Assembly: GCF_026340565.1 (NCBI RefSeq)
Contig: NZ_JAPEPB010000001.1
Span: 7,166,001-7,230,000 of the forward strand
Source of the DNA: Kitasatospora sp. NBC_01287
Lineage (GTDB): Bacteria; Actinomycetota; Actinomycetes; Streptomycetales; Streptomycetaceae
Length of the DNA: 64,000 bases
Direction: 5' to 3'
Part shown: piece after piece, positions 7,995 through 14,883 of the stretch
Position numbering within the stretch: position 1 is the first letter of the stretch
Layout: each line of letters begins with the position of its first letter
Made by a program: the position numbers and the translations under genes
Notes under the pieces: model-generated
Seen by the model: only the letters and a program-made list of their open reading frames with translations
The model's database searches: none
What the model was told of the DNA's origin: nothing

Positions 7995-8903
7995 GTGGCT
8001 TTGATGACGACCGAGACCGAGACCGCGACGGGGACCGGACCGGGGGCCGAGCGGGTGACCGAGCGAGTGACCGAGGCGGGAACCGGGCGGGTGGCCGAGC
8101 GGGTGGCCAGGCCGCGCCGACTGCTGATGTGCCGGCCCAAGCACTTCGAGGTCTGCTATTCGATCAACCCCTGGATGCACCCCGAGAAGCCGGTGGACAA
8201 CAGCCTGGCCCTGCTGCAGTGGGACCGGCTGCGCGACCTCTACCTCTCGCTCGGCCACACCGTGGAGGTGATCGAGCCGGTGCCCGGCCTGCCCGACATG
8301 GTCTTCGCGGCGAACGGTGCCACGGTGGTCGACGGCAAGGTGCTGGGTGCCCGGTTCCGCCACGTCGAGCGGACCGCCGAGGGGCCCGCCTACCTCTCCT
8401 GGTTCCTGCGCAACGGCTACCAGGAGGTGCTGTGGCCCGAGTTCATCAACGAGGGCGAGGGCGATCTGCTCTGCGTCGGGCGGCGGATCCTGGCCGGCAG
8501 CGGCTTCCGCACCGACCGGCGCGCGCACGCCGAGCTGCAGGAGTTCTTCGGCCTGCCGGTGACCGGGTTGACGCTGGTCAACCCGCGCCACTACCACCTG
8601 GACACCGCCCTAGCGGTGCTCTCCGACACCGAGATCATGTACTGGCCGGCCGCCTTCACCCCCGGCAGCCAGGCGGTGCTGCGCGAGCTCTACCCCGACG
8701 CGGTGATCGCCTCGCCCGAGGACGCGGCGGTCTTCGGTCTGAACGCCTTCTCGGACGGCCGCAACGTGCTGCTGCCGCAGGCGGCCTCCGGGCTGATCGA
8801 GCAGCTCAAGGAGCGCGGCTTCGAACCGCTCGGGGTGGACCTGTCCGAACTGCTCAAGGCGGGCGGCAGCGTGAAGTGCTGCACGCTGGAGCTGCGTTCC
8901 TGA
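7995..8903 (+). CDS. DDAH-like amidino hydrolase/transferase (arginine deiminase superfamily)
   Basis: About 302 residues from GTG 7995 (AGGAA near 7980-7984), with an alternative ATG at 8004. After a low-complexity Thr/Glu/Arg head the protein follows the N,N-dimethylarginine dimethylaminohydrolase pattern: CRPKHFEVCYSINPWM, the GLPDMVFAANGA substrate segment, NPRHYHLDTAL carrying the catalytic His, and VKCCTLELR with the catalytic Cys near the C-terminus. The family hydrolyses or transfers guanidino groups through a Cys-thiouronium intermediate. In streptomycetes a homologue often sits with ornithine metabolism. As the last gene of the cassette it could feed arginine carbon into lysine/ornithine-type substrate supply, or process a guanidino group on the product. 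This choice is inference. Confidence 0.8.
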   Translation: MALMTTETETATGTGPGAERVTERVTEAGTGRVAERVARPRRLLMCRPKHFEVCYSINPWMHPEKPVDNSLALLQWDRLRDLYLSLGHTVEVIEPVPGLPDMVFAANGATVVDGKVLGARFRHVERTAEGPAYLSWFLRNGYQEVLWPEFINEGEGDLLCVGRRILAGSGFRTDRRAHAELQEFFGLPVTGLTLVNPRHYHLDTALAVLSDTEIMYWPAAFTPGSQAVLRELYPDAVIASPEDAAVFGLNAFSDGRNVLLPQAASGLIEQLKERGFEPLGVDLSELLKAGGSVKCCTLELRS

Positions 8904-8947
8904 GCTGCGTTCCTGAGGCGGTGGCGGTGGCGGTGGCGGTGGCGGGG
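8890..8947 (+). repeat. Duplicated gene 3' end with stop codon, then (GGCGGT)n
   Basis: The 13-base block AGCTGCGTTCCTG occurs twice in direct contact, at 8890-8902 and 8903-8915. The first copy spans the last codons and stop of the DDAH-like gene, so the stop codon is duplicated. It is followed by about five GGCGGT hexamers up to 8947. Confidence 0.85.
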
Positions 8948-8991
8948 CGGGGGCAGGGGCTCGGCTGTGGCGGAGTGCGGGGAGGTGCCTG

Positions 8992-9780
8992 CTAGCGCTT
9001 GACCCCGACCGCGAAGATCCGGCGGAACGGGAAGACCGTGCCGTGCGGCCCGGCCGGGTACGCCTCGCGCAGCAGCGCGCCGTACTCGGCCAGGAACTCC
9101 GCGCGCTCGCCCGGATCGGTGAGCCGGGCGAGCACCGGACGCAGTGCGGTGCCCTTGGTCCACTCCAGGACCGGGTCGGGGCCGGTGAGCAGGGTGCTGT
9201 AGGTGGTCTCCCAGACGTCGCCGGTGCAGCCGGCGGCCAGCAGCGCGTCCAGGTAGACCTCGGGTCGGTGCACGCCGGCCCGGGTCGCCTCGGTGCCGAG
9301 CCGGTCCCGCCAGCGGGGGCCGCGGCGCAGCTCGCCGAGCAGCAGGTGGCTGGGCGCCTCGAAGTTGCCCGGCACCTGGAACGCGAGCACGCCGCCGGGC
9401 CGCAGTGCCACCGCCCAGCGCGGCAGCAGGTCGAGGTGCCCGTCGACCCACTGCAGCGTCGCGTTGGAGGCGATCAGGTCGGGCCGGGCCGGTGCGGGGT
9501 CGTACTGGGCGGCGTCGGCCAGCAGGTACGCGGCGCTGGGCTCGCCGCGCTCGCCGCGGGCGGTGGCGAGCATCTCGGCGGAGTTGTCGATGCCGGTGAT
9601 CGCCGCCTGCGGCCAGCGGCGGCGCAACTCGGCGGTCGAGTTGCCCGGCCCGCAGCCGATGTCGAGCAGTACCGGCGCGGCGGGGAGCTCGGGGACCCTC
9701 GCGAGCAGCTCGTGCAGGGGGCGGGTGCGCTCGTCGGCGAAGCGCAGGTACTGCTGCGGGTCCCAGACGGGGGTGGGCAT
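8992..9780 (-). CDS. tam: Trans-aconitate 2-methyltransferase
   Basis: A 262-residue class I SAM methyltransferase. The N-terminal WDPQQYLRFADERTRPLHELLARV is the family signature, followed by the SAM loop LLDIGCGPGNST (residues ~37-48), IASNATLQWVD and PGNFEAPSH, all typical of Tam. The enzyme methylates trans-aconitate, an aconitase inhibitor formed from cis-aconitate, and so protects the TCA cycle. It acts in the cytoplasm. The start lies 23 bases from a strong palindromic operator. In Streptomyces coelicolor a MarR-type regulator, TamR, controls tam from such a divergent region, but here no marR gene is adjacent. Confidence 0.92.
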   Translation of the reverse strand: MPTPVWDPQQYLRFADERTRPLHELLARVPELPAAPVLLDIGCGPGNSTAELRRRWPQAAITGIDNSAEMLATARGERGEPSAAYLLADAAQYDPAPARPDLIASNATLQWVDGHLDLLPRWAVALRPGGVLAFQVPGNFEAPSHLLLGELRRGPRWRDRLGTEATRAGVHRPEVYLDALLAAGCTGDVWETTYSTLLTGPDPVLEWTKGTALRPVLARLTDPGERAEFLAEYGALLREAYPAGPHGTVFPFRRIFAVGVKR

Positions 9781-9802
9781 GCCGGCTCCTCGGGTCTCAT
9801 TC

Positions 9803-9864
9803 TCTTGACATCAAGATATCTACCTGTGGTCGAGCTTGCCTCGCACAATATCTTGATATCAAGA
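9803..9864. promoter_or_regulatory. Twin palindromic operator between tam and DUF1990 gene
   Basis: Two near-identical palindromes lie 48 bases apart centre to centre: TCTTGACATCAAGA (9803-9816) and TCTTGATATCAAGA (9851-9864). The arms TCTTGA/TCAAGA are perfect in both. They fit a MarR-family dimer site, and TamR, the citrate/trans-aconitate-responsive regulator of tam, is the obvious candidate. The first site is close to the tam start, and the second faces the divergent gene. Confidence 0.8.
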
Positions 9865-9915
9865 GAACTTGGGGTGGTGTCGGCCTGGCGCGGCGTGGTT
9901 CGCCATGATGGGGCG

Positions 9916-10431
9916 GTGAGCGGATTCAGCTACCACGAGGTCGGCGCGACCGGTCGCCCCGGCCCGCTGCCGGCCGGCTACCGGCACCTGCGGTACCGCA
10001 CCCGCCTCGGCGAGGGCGAGGCGCTGTTCGCGGCGGCGGGCGAGCGGCTGCTCGACTGGCGGATGCACCGCGCCGTCGGGGTGCGGCTGACCGCGAGCGC
10101 CGCGCGGGCCGCTCCCGGTGTGCGGGTGCGGGTGTTGCTCGGTCGAGGCCGGCTCGGGATCGCGGCGCCGTGCGAGGTGGTCTGGGCCGTGGACGGTCCG
10201 GCTCGGCGCGGCTTCGGCTACGGGACGCTGCCCGGGCATCCCGAGTGCGGAGAGGAGGCGTTCCTGGTGGAGCTGGCGCCGGACCGGCAGGTCTGGTTCA
10301 GCGTGACGGCGTTCAGCCGGCCCGTCCGCTGGTACGCCCGGGTCGGGTATCCGCTCGCAGTGCTCTTCCAGGAGCTCTACGCCCGGCGCTGCGGTCGGGT
10401 GCTGCGCCGCGACGCCGCCGGCCGCCGCTAG
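9916..10431 (+). CDS. DUF1990 family protein
   Basis: A 171-residue protein from GTG 9916. It matches the actinobacterial DUF1990 pattern: an N-terminal FSYHEVGAT segment, LPAGYRHLRYRTRLGEGEALFAAAGERLLDWRMHR, a central GYGTLPGHPECGEEAFLVE block with the conserved Gly-Thr-Leu-Pro-Gly-His-Pro motif, and a C-terminal FSRPVRWYARVGYPLAVLFQ segment. The molecular function is unknown. It is divergent from tam and shares the twin palindrome region, so it may be under the same regulator. The start choice rests on the family start pattern, since the ribosome site (GATGGGG) is weak. Confidence 0.8.
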   Translation: MSGFSYHEVGATGRPGPLPAGYRHLRYRTRLGEGEALFAAAGERLLDWRMHRAVGVRLTASAARAAPGVRVRVLLGRGRLGIAAPCEVVWAVDGPARRGFGYGTLPGHPECGEEAFLVELAPDRQVWFSVTAFSRPVRWYARVGYPLAVLFQELYARRCGRVLRRDAAGRR

Positions 10432-10442
10432 GCAGGGGAGGC

Positions 10443-11213
10443 TCAGGACGGGAGGGTGAGGACGCGCGGGCCGTCCTCCGTGATGGCGATCGTGTGCTCG
10501 GCGTGGGCGGCGCGGCTGCCGTCGCAGGTCAGCAGGGTCCAGCCGTCCGGGCCGGTGCGGTAGGTGTCCTGGCCGCCGGCCAGGAACATCGGCTCGATCG
10601 CCAGCGCCATGCCGTGCCGCAGCCGCAGGCCGCGTCCGGGTCGGCCCTCATTGGGCACGTGCGGGTCCTCGTGCATGCGGCGGCCGATGCCGTGGCCGCC
10701 GAAGTCGGCCGGGATGCCGTAGCCGGCGGCCCGGCCCACCTTGCCGATGGCGTGCGAGATGTCCCCGATCCGGGCGCCGACCACCGCGGCGGCGATGCCC
10801 GCGGCCAGTGCCTGCCGGGTGGTCTCGATCAGCGCCAGGTCGGCGGGCCGAGGTGTGCCGACGGTGAAGCTGATCGCCGCGTCGCCCGTCCAGCCCCCGA
10901 CCTCGGCTCCGCAGTCGATGCTGACCAGGTCGCCGTCGCGCAGCCGGTAGCCGGTCGGGATGCCGTGCACCACGGCGTCGTTGACCGAGGCGCAGATCAC
11001 CGCCGGGAACGGGGTGTCGGCGAAGCCCGGGCGGTAGCCGAGGAAGGGGGAGCGGGCCCCCGCCGCGCGCAGCACCCCGCGGGCCGCCTCGTCCAACTCA
11101 CCGAGTGAGACCCCCACCGCCGCCGCGCGCCGCACGGCGTCCAGCGCGTCTCCGACCACGCGCCCCGCGTCGCGCATCGCGTCCAGTGCGGCGTCCGTCT
11201 TGATCTCCACCAT
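10443..11213 (-). CDS. map: Methionine aminopeptidase, type I
   Basis: A 256-residue metalloprotease that removes the N-terminal methionine from new proteins. Conserved metal-binding blocks are visible: ASVNDAVVHGIP with the active-site His, the LVSIDCGAEVGGWTGDAAISF aspartates, GHGIGRRMHEDPHVPN with the metal His, and the GMALAIEPMF and HTIAITEDG glutamates. It ends 12 bases after the convergent DUF1990 gene. Actinomycetes usually have two or three map copies. This one sits apart from the ribosomal operon, next to a divergent small XRE regulator, so it is likely the accessory, regulated copy. Confidence 0.93.
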   Translation of the reverse strand: MVEIKTDAALDAMRDAGRVVGDALDAVRRAAAVGVSLGELDEAARGVLRAAGARSPFLGYRPGFADTPFPAVICASVNDAVVHGIPTGYRLRDGDLVSIDCGAEVGGWTGDAAISFTVGTPRPADLALIETTRQALAAGIAAAVVGARIGDISHAIGKVGRAAGYGIPADFGGHGIGRRMHEDPHVPNEGRPGRGLRLRHGMALAIEPMFLAGGQDTYRTGPDGWTLLTCDGSRAAHAEHTIAITEDGPRVLTLPS

Positions 11214-11250
11214 GGGTGGCCTCCCGGCCTTCGTGATCAGTCCAATTCTT

Positions 11251-11260
11251 ATACCGGTAT
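11251..11260. promoter_or_regulatory. ATACCGGTAT palindrome in map/xre divergent promoter
   Basis: The 90-base gap between the divergent map and XRE genes contains the perfect palindrome ATACCGGTAT within a locally AT-rich stretch. A further GTAT lies at 11263-11266, giving a GTATtt-GTAT arrangement. It is the best candidate for autoregulation by the adjacent XRE protein. Confidence 0.5.
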
Positions 11261-11303
11261 TTGTATCACGCTCCTGGTGGAGTGAGGCCCTAGAATCGTC
11301 GGC

Positions 11304-11585
11304 ATGGTGCGCACCCCCCTCACTCCACTGGAACGCGAACGCGGCGAACGGCTCGGTGCCCTGCTCCGGCAGGCCCGGGGCGAGCGCAGCATGGTCGAGG
11401 TCGCCGCACAGGCGGGGCTGTCGCCCGAGACCCTGCGCAAGATCGAGACCGGGCGCGCCCCGACCCCGGCGTTCTTCACGGTGGTGGCGCTGGCCCAGGC
11501 GCTGGGGCTGTCGCTGGACGAAGTCGCTTCCTGCTGCGTGCTGGTGGGAGGGCAGCCGGAGGGCGTGGAGCTGCTCTCGGCGTGA
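11304..11585 (+). CDS. Small XRE-family transcriptional regulator
   Basis: A 93-residue protein that is nearly all one helix-turn-helix domain: LGALLRQARGERSMVEVAAQAGLSPETLRKIETGRAPTP, with the recognition helix around SPETLRKIE, followed by an FFTVVALAQALGLSLDEV helix. It is divergent from map with 90 bases between starts. This map-xre pairing recurs in streptomycetes and suggests the regulator controls the peptidase copy. Its stop codon is the first unit of a tandem repeat. Confidence 0.88.
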   Translation: MVRTPLTPLERERGERLGALLRQARGERSMVEVAAQAGLSPETLRKIETGRAPTPAFFTVVALAQALGLSLDEVASCCVLVGGQPEGVELLSA

Positions 11586-11642
11586 TCTGCTCGGCGTGAC
11601 CCGGTGGGTGTGGCCTGCTCGGCGTGACCTGCTCGGCGTGGA
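11571..11642 (+). repeat. Tandem repeat containing the xre stop codon
   Basis: Four copies of a unit close to CTGCTCGGCGTGAC: the first is the real gene end (CTGCTCTCGGCGTGA, stop at 11583-11585), then 11587-11600, 11615-11628 and 11629-11642. Three of the four copies carry an in-frame-looking TGA. Confidence 0.8.
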
Positions 11643-11669
11643 CCGTCCGGTCGGTGCCGTGGCGGCGGC

Positions 11670-12299
11670 CTACTGCTGGGCGAGCTCGCCGCGCAGGCCG
11701 TTGATGATCAGGTCGAGGCCGGCTGTGAAGGCCTCCTCGCGGTCGGTGGGCTTCGCGGACATCCACTCCAGCAGATGGGGGTGCCGCTCCGGCGTGACCG
11801 TCGGCAGCGGTGTGCCGGCCGCCCCTTCGGTGGTCTCGGCAACCGGCGGTTCCGCCTGCTCCTGGAGGACGAAGCCGGTCACGTAACTGGCCACGGTGTG
11901 GCCGAAGTACGCCGCGCGGGCGAGCGGCAGGCCGGTGCCGCGCAGCAGGGCCAGGCCTGCCTCGGTGGCGTCCAGGGCGGCGGCGCTGAACGGGAGGTGG
12001 CCTGCGACCACCCGGGCCCCGTCGCGGTGCGCGAGCATGGCGCGGCGGGTGCGGTGGGCGAAGGCGGCGCTCTGCTCGGCCCAGTCGCCACGTGTGGCGG
12101 CTGGTGCGGTGAAGGCCTCCCGCATGATCTCCGCCGCGATGGCGCTCAGCAGTTCGGCCTTGCTCCGGATGTGCCAGTAGAGCGCGCCGGGTGCCACGCC
12201 GAGCCGGGTGGTCAGCGCGCGGGTGGTGAGGCGGTCGAGCCCGACCTCGTCCAGCAGGTCGATCGCGCCTCGGACGACGTCATCGCGGTGGAGCGGCAT
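11670..12299 (-). CDS. TetR/AcrR-family repressor (TetR C-terminal type)
   Basis: A 209-residue repressor. The N-terminal helix-turn-helix reads VVRGAIDLLDEVGLDRLTTRALTTRLGVAPGALYWHIRSKAELL, with the recognition helix in APGALYWH. The C-terminal part resembles the tetracycline-repressor ligand domain (AMLAHRDGARVVAGHLP, AAYFGHTVASYVTGFVLQEQ). It is divergent from the alpha/beta hydrolase, and the 82-base gap holds two matching palindromes, so it very likely represses itself and the hydrolase. Confidence 0.92.
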   Translation of the reverse strand: MPLHRDDVVRGAIDLLDEVGLDRLTTRALTTRLGVAPGALYWHIRSKAELLSAIAAEIMREAFTAPAATRGDWAEQSAAFAHRTRRAMLAHRDGARVVAGHLPFSAAALDATEAGLALLRGTGLPLARAAYFGHTVASYVTGFVLQEQAEPPVAETTEGAAGTPLPTVTPERHPHLLEWMSAKPTDREEAFTAGLDLIINGLRGELAQQ

Positions 12300-12304
12300 G
12301 GACT

Positions 12305-12352
12305 TGAGCTTAGCTCAGGAGGTCTGGCTATGATCGACCTGAGCATTGCTCA
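12305..12352. promoter_or_regulatory. Two TGAGC-N3-GCTCA operators between TetR gene and hydrolase
   Basis: TGAGCTTAGCTCA lies at 12305-12317 and TGAGCATTGCTCA at 12340-12352, 35 bases apart centre to centre. With flanks they read CTTGAGC...GCTCAGG and CCTGAGC...GCTCAAG, i.e. nearly reverse complements of one another. This is the expected layout of a TetR operator pair in a divergent promoter. Confidence 0.8.
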
Positions 12353-12381
12353 AGTAGCCGGCGCGAGAAGGGGAGCGTGGC

Positions 12382-13161
12382 ATGGGGGAATACCTGACCG
12401 TCAACGGTCTGCGGACCTACTACGAGGTCGCGGGCGAGGGCGATCCTGTCGTGCTGCTGCACGGCGGCGGGACGACCGCCGACAGCTGGTACGGCCAACT
12501 ACCGGCGCTGGCCGAGCGCTACCGGGTCTACGCGCCGGAGCGGCGCGGGCACGGCCGGACCCACGATCTGCCGGGCCCCGTCAGCAGCGAGCTGCTCGCC
12601 GAGGACCTGGCGGCCCTGCTGACGGAGCTCGGCACCGGCCCGGTGCACCTGGTCGGCTGGAGCGCCGGTGGCACGGTCGCGCTGCGGCTGGCGCTGCGCC
12701 GCCCGGAGCTGGTCCGCAAGCTGGTGCTGATCAGCTCGGGGGTCAGCCGGGACGGTGGCACGGCGGCCGACCTGGAGCTGGTCAGCGAGGCCAATACCGC
12801 GATGCTCGAGTCGATGTTCCGCCCGCAGTACGAGCCGCTCTCGCCGGACGGTCCCGAGCACTTCCCGGTCGTCTTCGCGAAGTGGCTCGCCATGTGGCGC
12901 ACGGAACCCGACATCGGCTTCGAGGACCTGCCCGGGCTGACCGCGCCGGTGCTGGTGATGCAGGGCGACGACGACGGGGTGCGGATCGAGCACAGCGCTG
13001 CCATCGCCCGGGCGCTGCCCGATGCCCAACTCGCGGTGCTCCCGGGCACCTCGCACGTGGCGCCGCTGGAGAAGCCGGAGCTGGTCAGCCGGCTGCTGCT
13101 GGACTTCTTCGGCGAGGAGCGGGCGACGCGCTTCATGCCGCTGGGCGCGCTGGGCGGGTGA
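12382..13161 (+). CDS. Alpha/beta hydrolase
   Basis: A 259-residue hydrolase. The oxyanion-side HGGG motif is at ~27-30, the nucleophile elbow GWSAGG (Ser ~95) follows LVGW, the acid is probably in QGDDDGV, and the catalytic His is in GTSHVAPLEKPE near residue 220. It has no signal peptide, so it should be cytoplasmic. The substrate is unknown; the closest general pattern is the small esterase/3-oxoadipate lactonase-like group. Control by the divergent TetR protein suggests it handles a xenobiotic or antibiotic ligand. Confidence 0.87.
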   Translation: MGEYLTVNGLRTYYEVAGEGDPVVLLHGGGTTADSWYGQLPALAERYRVYAPERRGHGRTHDLPGPVSSELLAEDLAALLTELGTGPVHLVGWSAGGTVALRLALRRPELVRKLVLISSGVSRDGGTAADLELVSEANTAMLESMFRPQYEPLSPDGPEHFPVVFAKWLAMWRTEPDIGFEDLPGLTAPVLVMQGDDDGVRIEHSAAIARALPDAQLAVLPGTSHVAPLEKPELVSRLLLDFFGEERATRFMPLGALGG

Positions 13162-13222
13162 CCGCGGTGGCTGACCGCGGTGGCTGACCGCGGTGGCTGG
13201 CGTGATGGCTGACCGCGGTGGC
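13159..13222 (+). repeat. 13-base tandem repeat starting at the hydrolase stop codon
   Basis: TGACCGCGGTGGC occurs at 13159-13171, 13172-13184, 13185-13197 and 13210-13222, with one degenerate 12-base copy between. The first TGA is the stop codon of the hydrolase. Confidence 0.9.
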
Positions 13223-13241
13223 TGACCGGCCCGGCGAGGGG

Positions 13242-13661
13242 TCAGCTCACGCCGGCCACCGCCGCGGCGCCCGCCTCGGCGATCGGCTGGTCCTCGCCGC
13301 TCACCCCGCCCGCCACGCCGACGGCGCCCGCGATGGTGCCGTCCAGGTAGATCGGCAGGCCTCCGGGGAGCAGCGCGAAGCCGGGCTGGGCGGCCATGGT
13401 GGCCAGCAGCACCGGGTCGCCGGCGGCGGCCTTGCCGAAGTCGATGGTGGGGACGCCGAGGCCCGCGGCCGTCACCGCCCTGTGGGTGGCCACGGTGGTG
13501 GCCCAGAAGGTGGCGCCGTCCATCCGGGCCAGTGTCTGCGGATTGCCGCCTGGGTCCACCACGACCACCGCGACGGGGGTCTTCAGCGCCTGCGCCTTGG
13601 CGAGGGCGGCATCCAGGATGCTGCGGGCCTGTGCGGCGGAGAGGATCGGGCTCGTGGGCAT
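13242..13661 (-). CDS. GlcG/HbpS-type heme-binding domain protein
   Basis: A 139-residue protein of the DUF336/GlcG-HbpS family: ILSAAQARSILDAALAKAQALKTPVAVVVVDPGGN, then MDGATFWATTVATHRAVTAAGLG and a C-terminal IAGAVGVAGGVSGEDQPIAEAGAAAV block, all typical. Members of the family bind or degrade heme or act in redox sensing. It is the last gene of the minus-strand arm and starts 49 bases after the stop of a TDO-fold heme enzyme, so a role in heme delivery or protection of that enzyme is plausible. No secretion signal is seen, unlike classical HbpS. Confidence 0.85.
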   Translation of the reverse strand: MPTSPILSAAQARSILDAALAKAQALKTPVAVVVVDPGGNPQTLARMDGATFWATTVATHRAVTAAGLGVPTIDFGKAAAGDPVLLATMAAQPGFALLPGGLPIYLDGTIAGAVGVAGGVSGEDQPIAEAGAAAVAGVS

Positions 13662-13710
13662 GGTCGGCTTCTCCTTGCCGAGTTGACGTCGGATCAGATC
13701 AGCTGGGGCG

Positions 13711-14883
13711 TCAGCAGCGCGCGAAGCGGAACATCTCTTCGGGCACCGGCCCGCTCGGGCCCGGCAGGCAGGGCGTCTTGTCGACGATGCGTTTCAGGTA
13801 GCCCGCACCCTCGGTGCCGCCCGAGCCCTTGAGCTCGCGGGGCAGGTAGCGGCGGCCGAAGCCGTAGTGCCGGCCGCGCCAGGTCAGCAGGGCCTGCTCG
13901 ACCGCCGCGAAGGCCTCGGTCAGCTCCGGCTGGTCGGCCGCCCGGACGGCCGAGCGCAGCGGCCAGAGATCGCGGTACGGGGGTTCGTTGAGCGGGTGCA
14001 GGTGGTGGACGCCGAGGAAGACCTCGGTCTTGCGCGGGTCGTAGCCGTACACCGCCAGCTCCGCCAGGTGGTAGTTGAGCGACTGCACCGCGCTGGCGTC
14101 GCCGGTGGCCGCCCGGAAGCTCATGAACTGCTCGGGGGAGAGGGTGCGCAGCACGTGCAGGATGCCGGTCAGCAGTTCCGCGCAGCGGGCGGTCTGCCGG
14201 GTGCGCAGCAGGGCCTGCGGCAGGTCGTCGGCGGTGATGGCGGCGATCGCCCGGCAGGCGGTCCAGCGGGCCAGGAAGAAGACGACCTCGCAGGCGTGCA
14301 CCGAGCGCAGGAAGAGGTGCTCGTGGTGCACGTCGGACTGCGGGAACCCGGTGCACCTGACCAGCACGCTCAGCTCCCGGCGCGGCTCGCCCGGGCCGCC
14401 CGGCTCGCCCGGCGGCCCCTGCGGCCACCAGCCGCCGGGGCGGTCGGGCGGCGTGTCCAAGGTGTCGATCAGGGCCGCCAGTCGGGCCCGGCGCTCGGCG
14501 GACTCGGCCGCCCCGAAGCCCGGCAGCGGGGCGCGCTGCTCCCGCTCCCTCGCCGCCAGGTCGAGCAGGGTGACGCGCAGCGCGGTGAGCCCGGCCGTCA
14601 CCGGATCGGCCTGGTGGGGCGTCAGGAACCAGTCGTAGACGTGCAGGCTGGTGTACCGGTAGTACTCGGGGATCTCGGCCCGACTGAACGGGCGGGTGAG
14701 CAGCTCCAGGACCGATCGCTCCTCGCTCGGCTGCCCGCTGCCGGCCACCGCCTCCTCGTACCAGTCGGCCAGCCGCTCGCGCTCGGTCGGGGTCAGCGCC
14801 AGCCGGCCTCTGGCGTGCTGCATCCGTACTATCTCCTCGCCCCGTCCGGGCAGCACCGCTCCCGCGCCGCTCGGGCAGCTCAT
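13711..14883 (-). CDS. Tryptophan 2,3-dioxygenase-family heme enzyme
   Basis: A 390-residue member of the TDO superfamily. Near residue 85 LHVYDWFLTPHQ matches the distal-side HQ..ELWF region. EQFMSFRAATGDASAVQS (~255) matches the substrate-binding FRxxxG..S segment. WRGRHYGFGRRYLP (~330) carries the proximal heme-ligand His, followed by GSGGTEGAGYLKRIVD. The superfamily contains true TDO (N-formylkynurenine), MarE (oxindole-forming monooxygenase) and PrnB. In a bisindole cluster, indole ring cleavage or C2 oxygenation of a tryptophan-derived unit is the likely chemistry. The gene starts in an ATGA overlap with the O-methyltransferase stop. Confidence 0.82.
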   Translation of the reverse strand: MSCPSGAGAVLPGRGEEIVRMQHARGRLALTPTERERLADWYEEAVAGSGQPSEERSVLELLTRPFSRAEIPEYYRYTSLHVYDWFLTPHQADPVTAGLTALRVTLLDLAAREREQRAPLPGFGAAESAERRARLAALIDTLDTPPDRPGGWWPQGPPGEPGGPGEPRRELSVLVRCTGFPQSDVHHEHLFLRSVHACEVVFFLARWTACRAIAAITADDLPQALLRTRQTARCAELLTGILHVLRTLSPEQFMSFRAATGDASAVQSLNYHLAELAVYGYDPRKTEVFLGVHHLHPLNEPPYRDLWPLRSAVRAADQPELTEAFAAVEQALLTWRGRHYGFGRRYLPRELKGSGGTEGAGYLKRIVDKTPCLPGPSGPVPEEMFRFARC

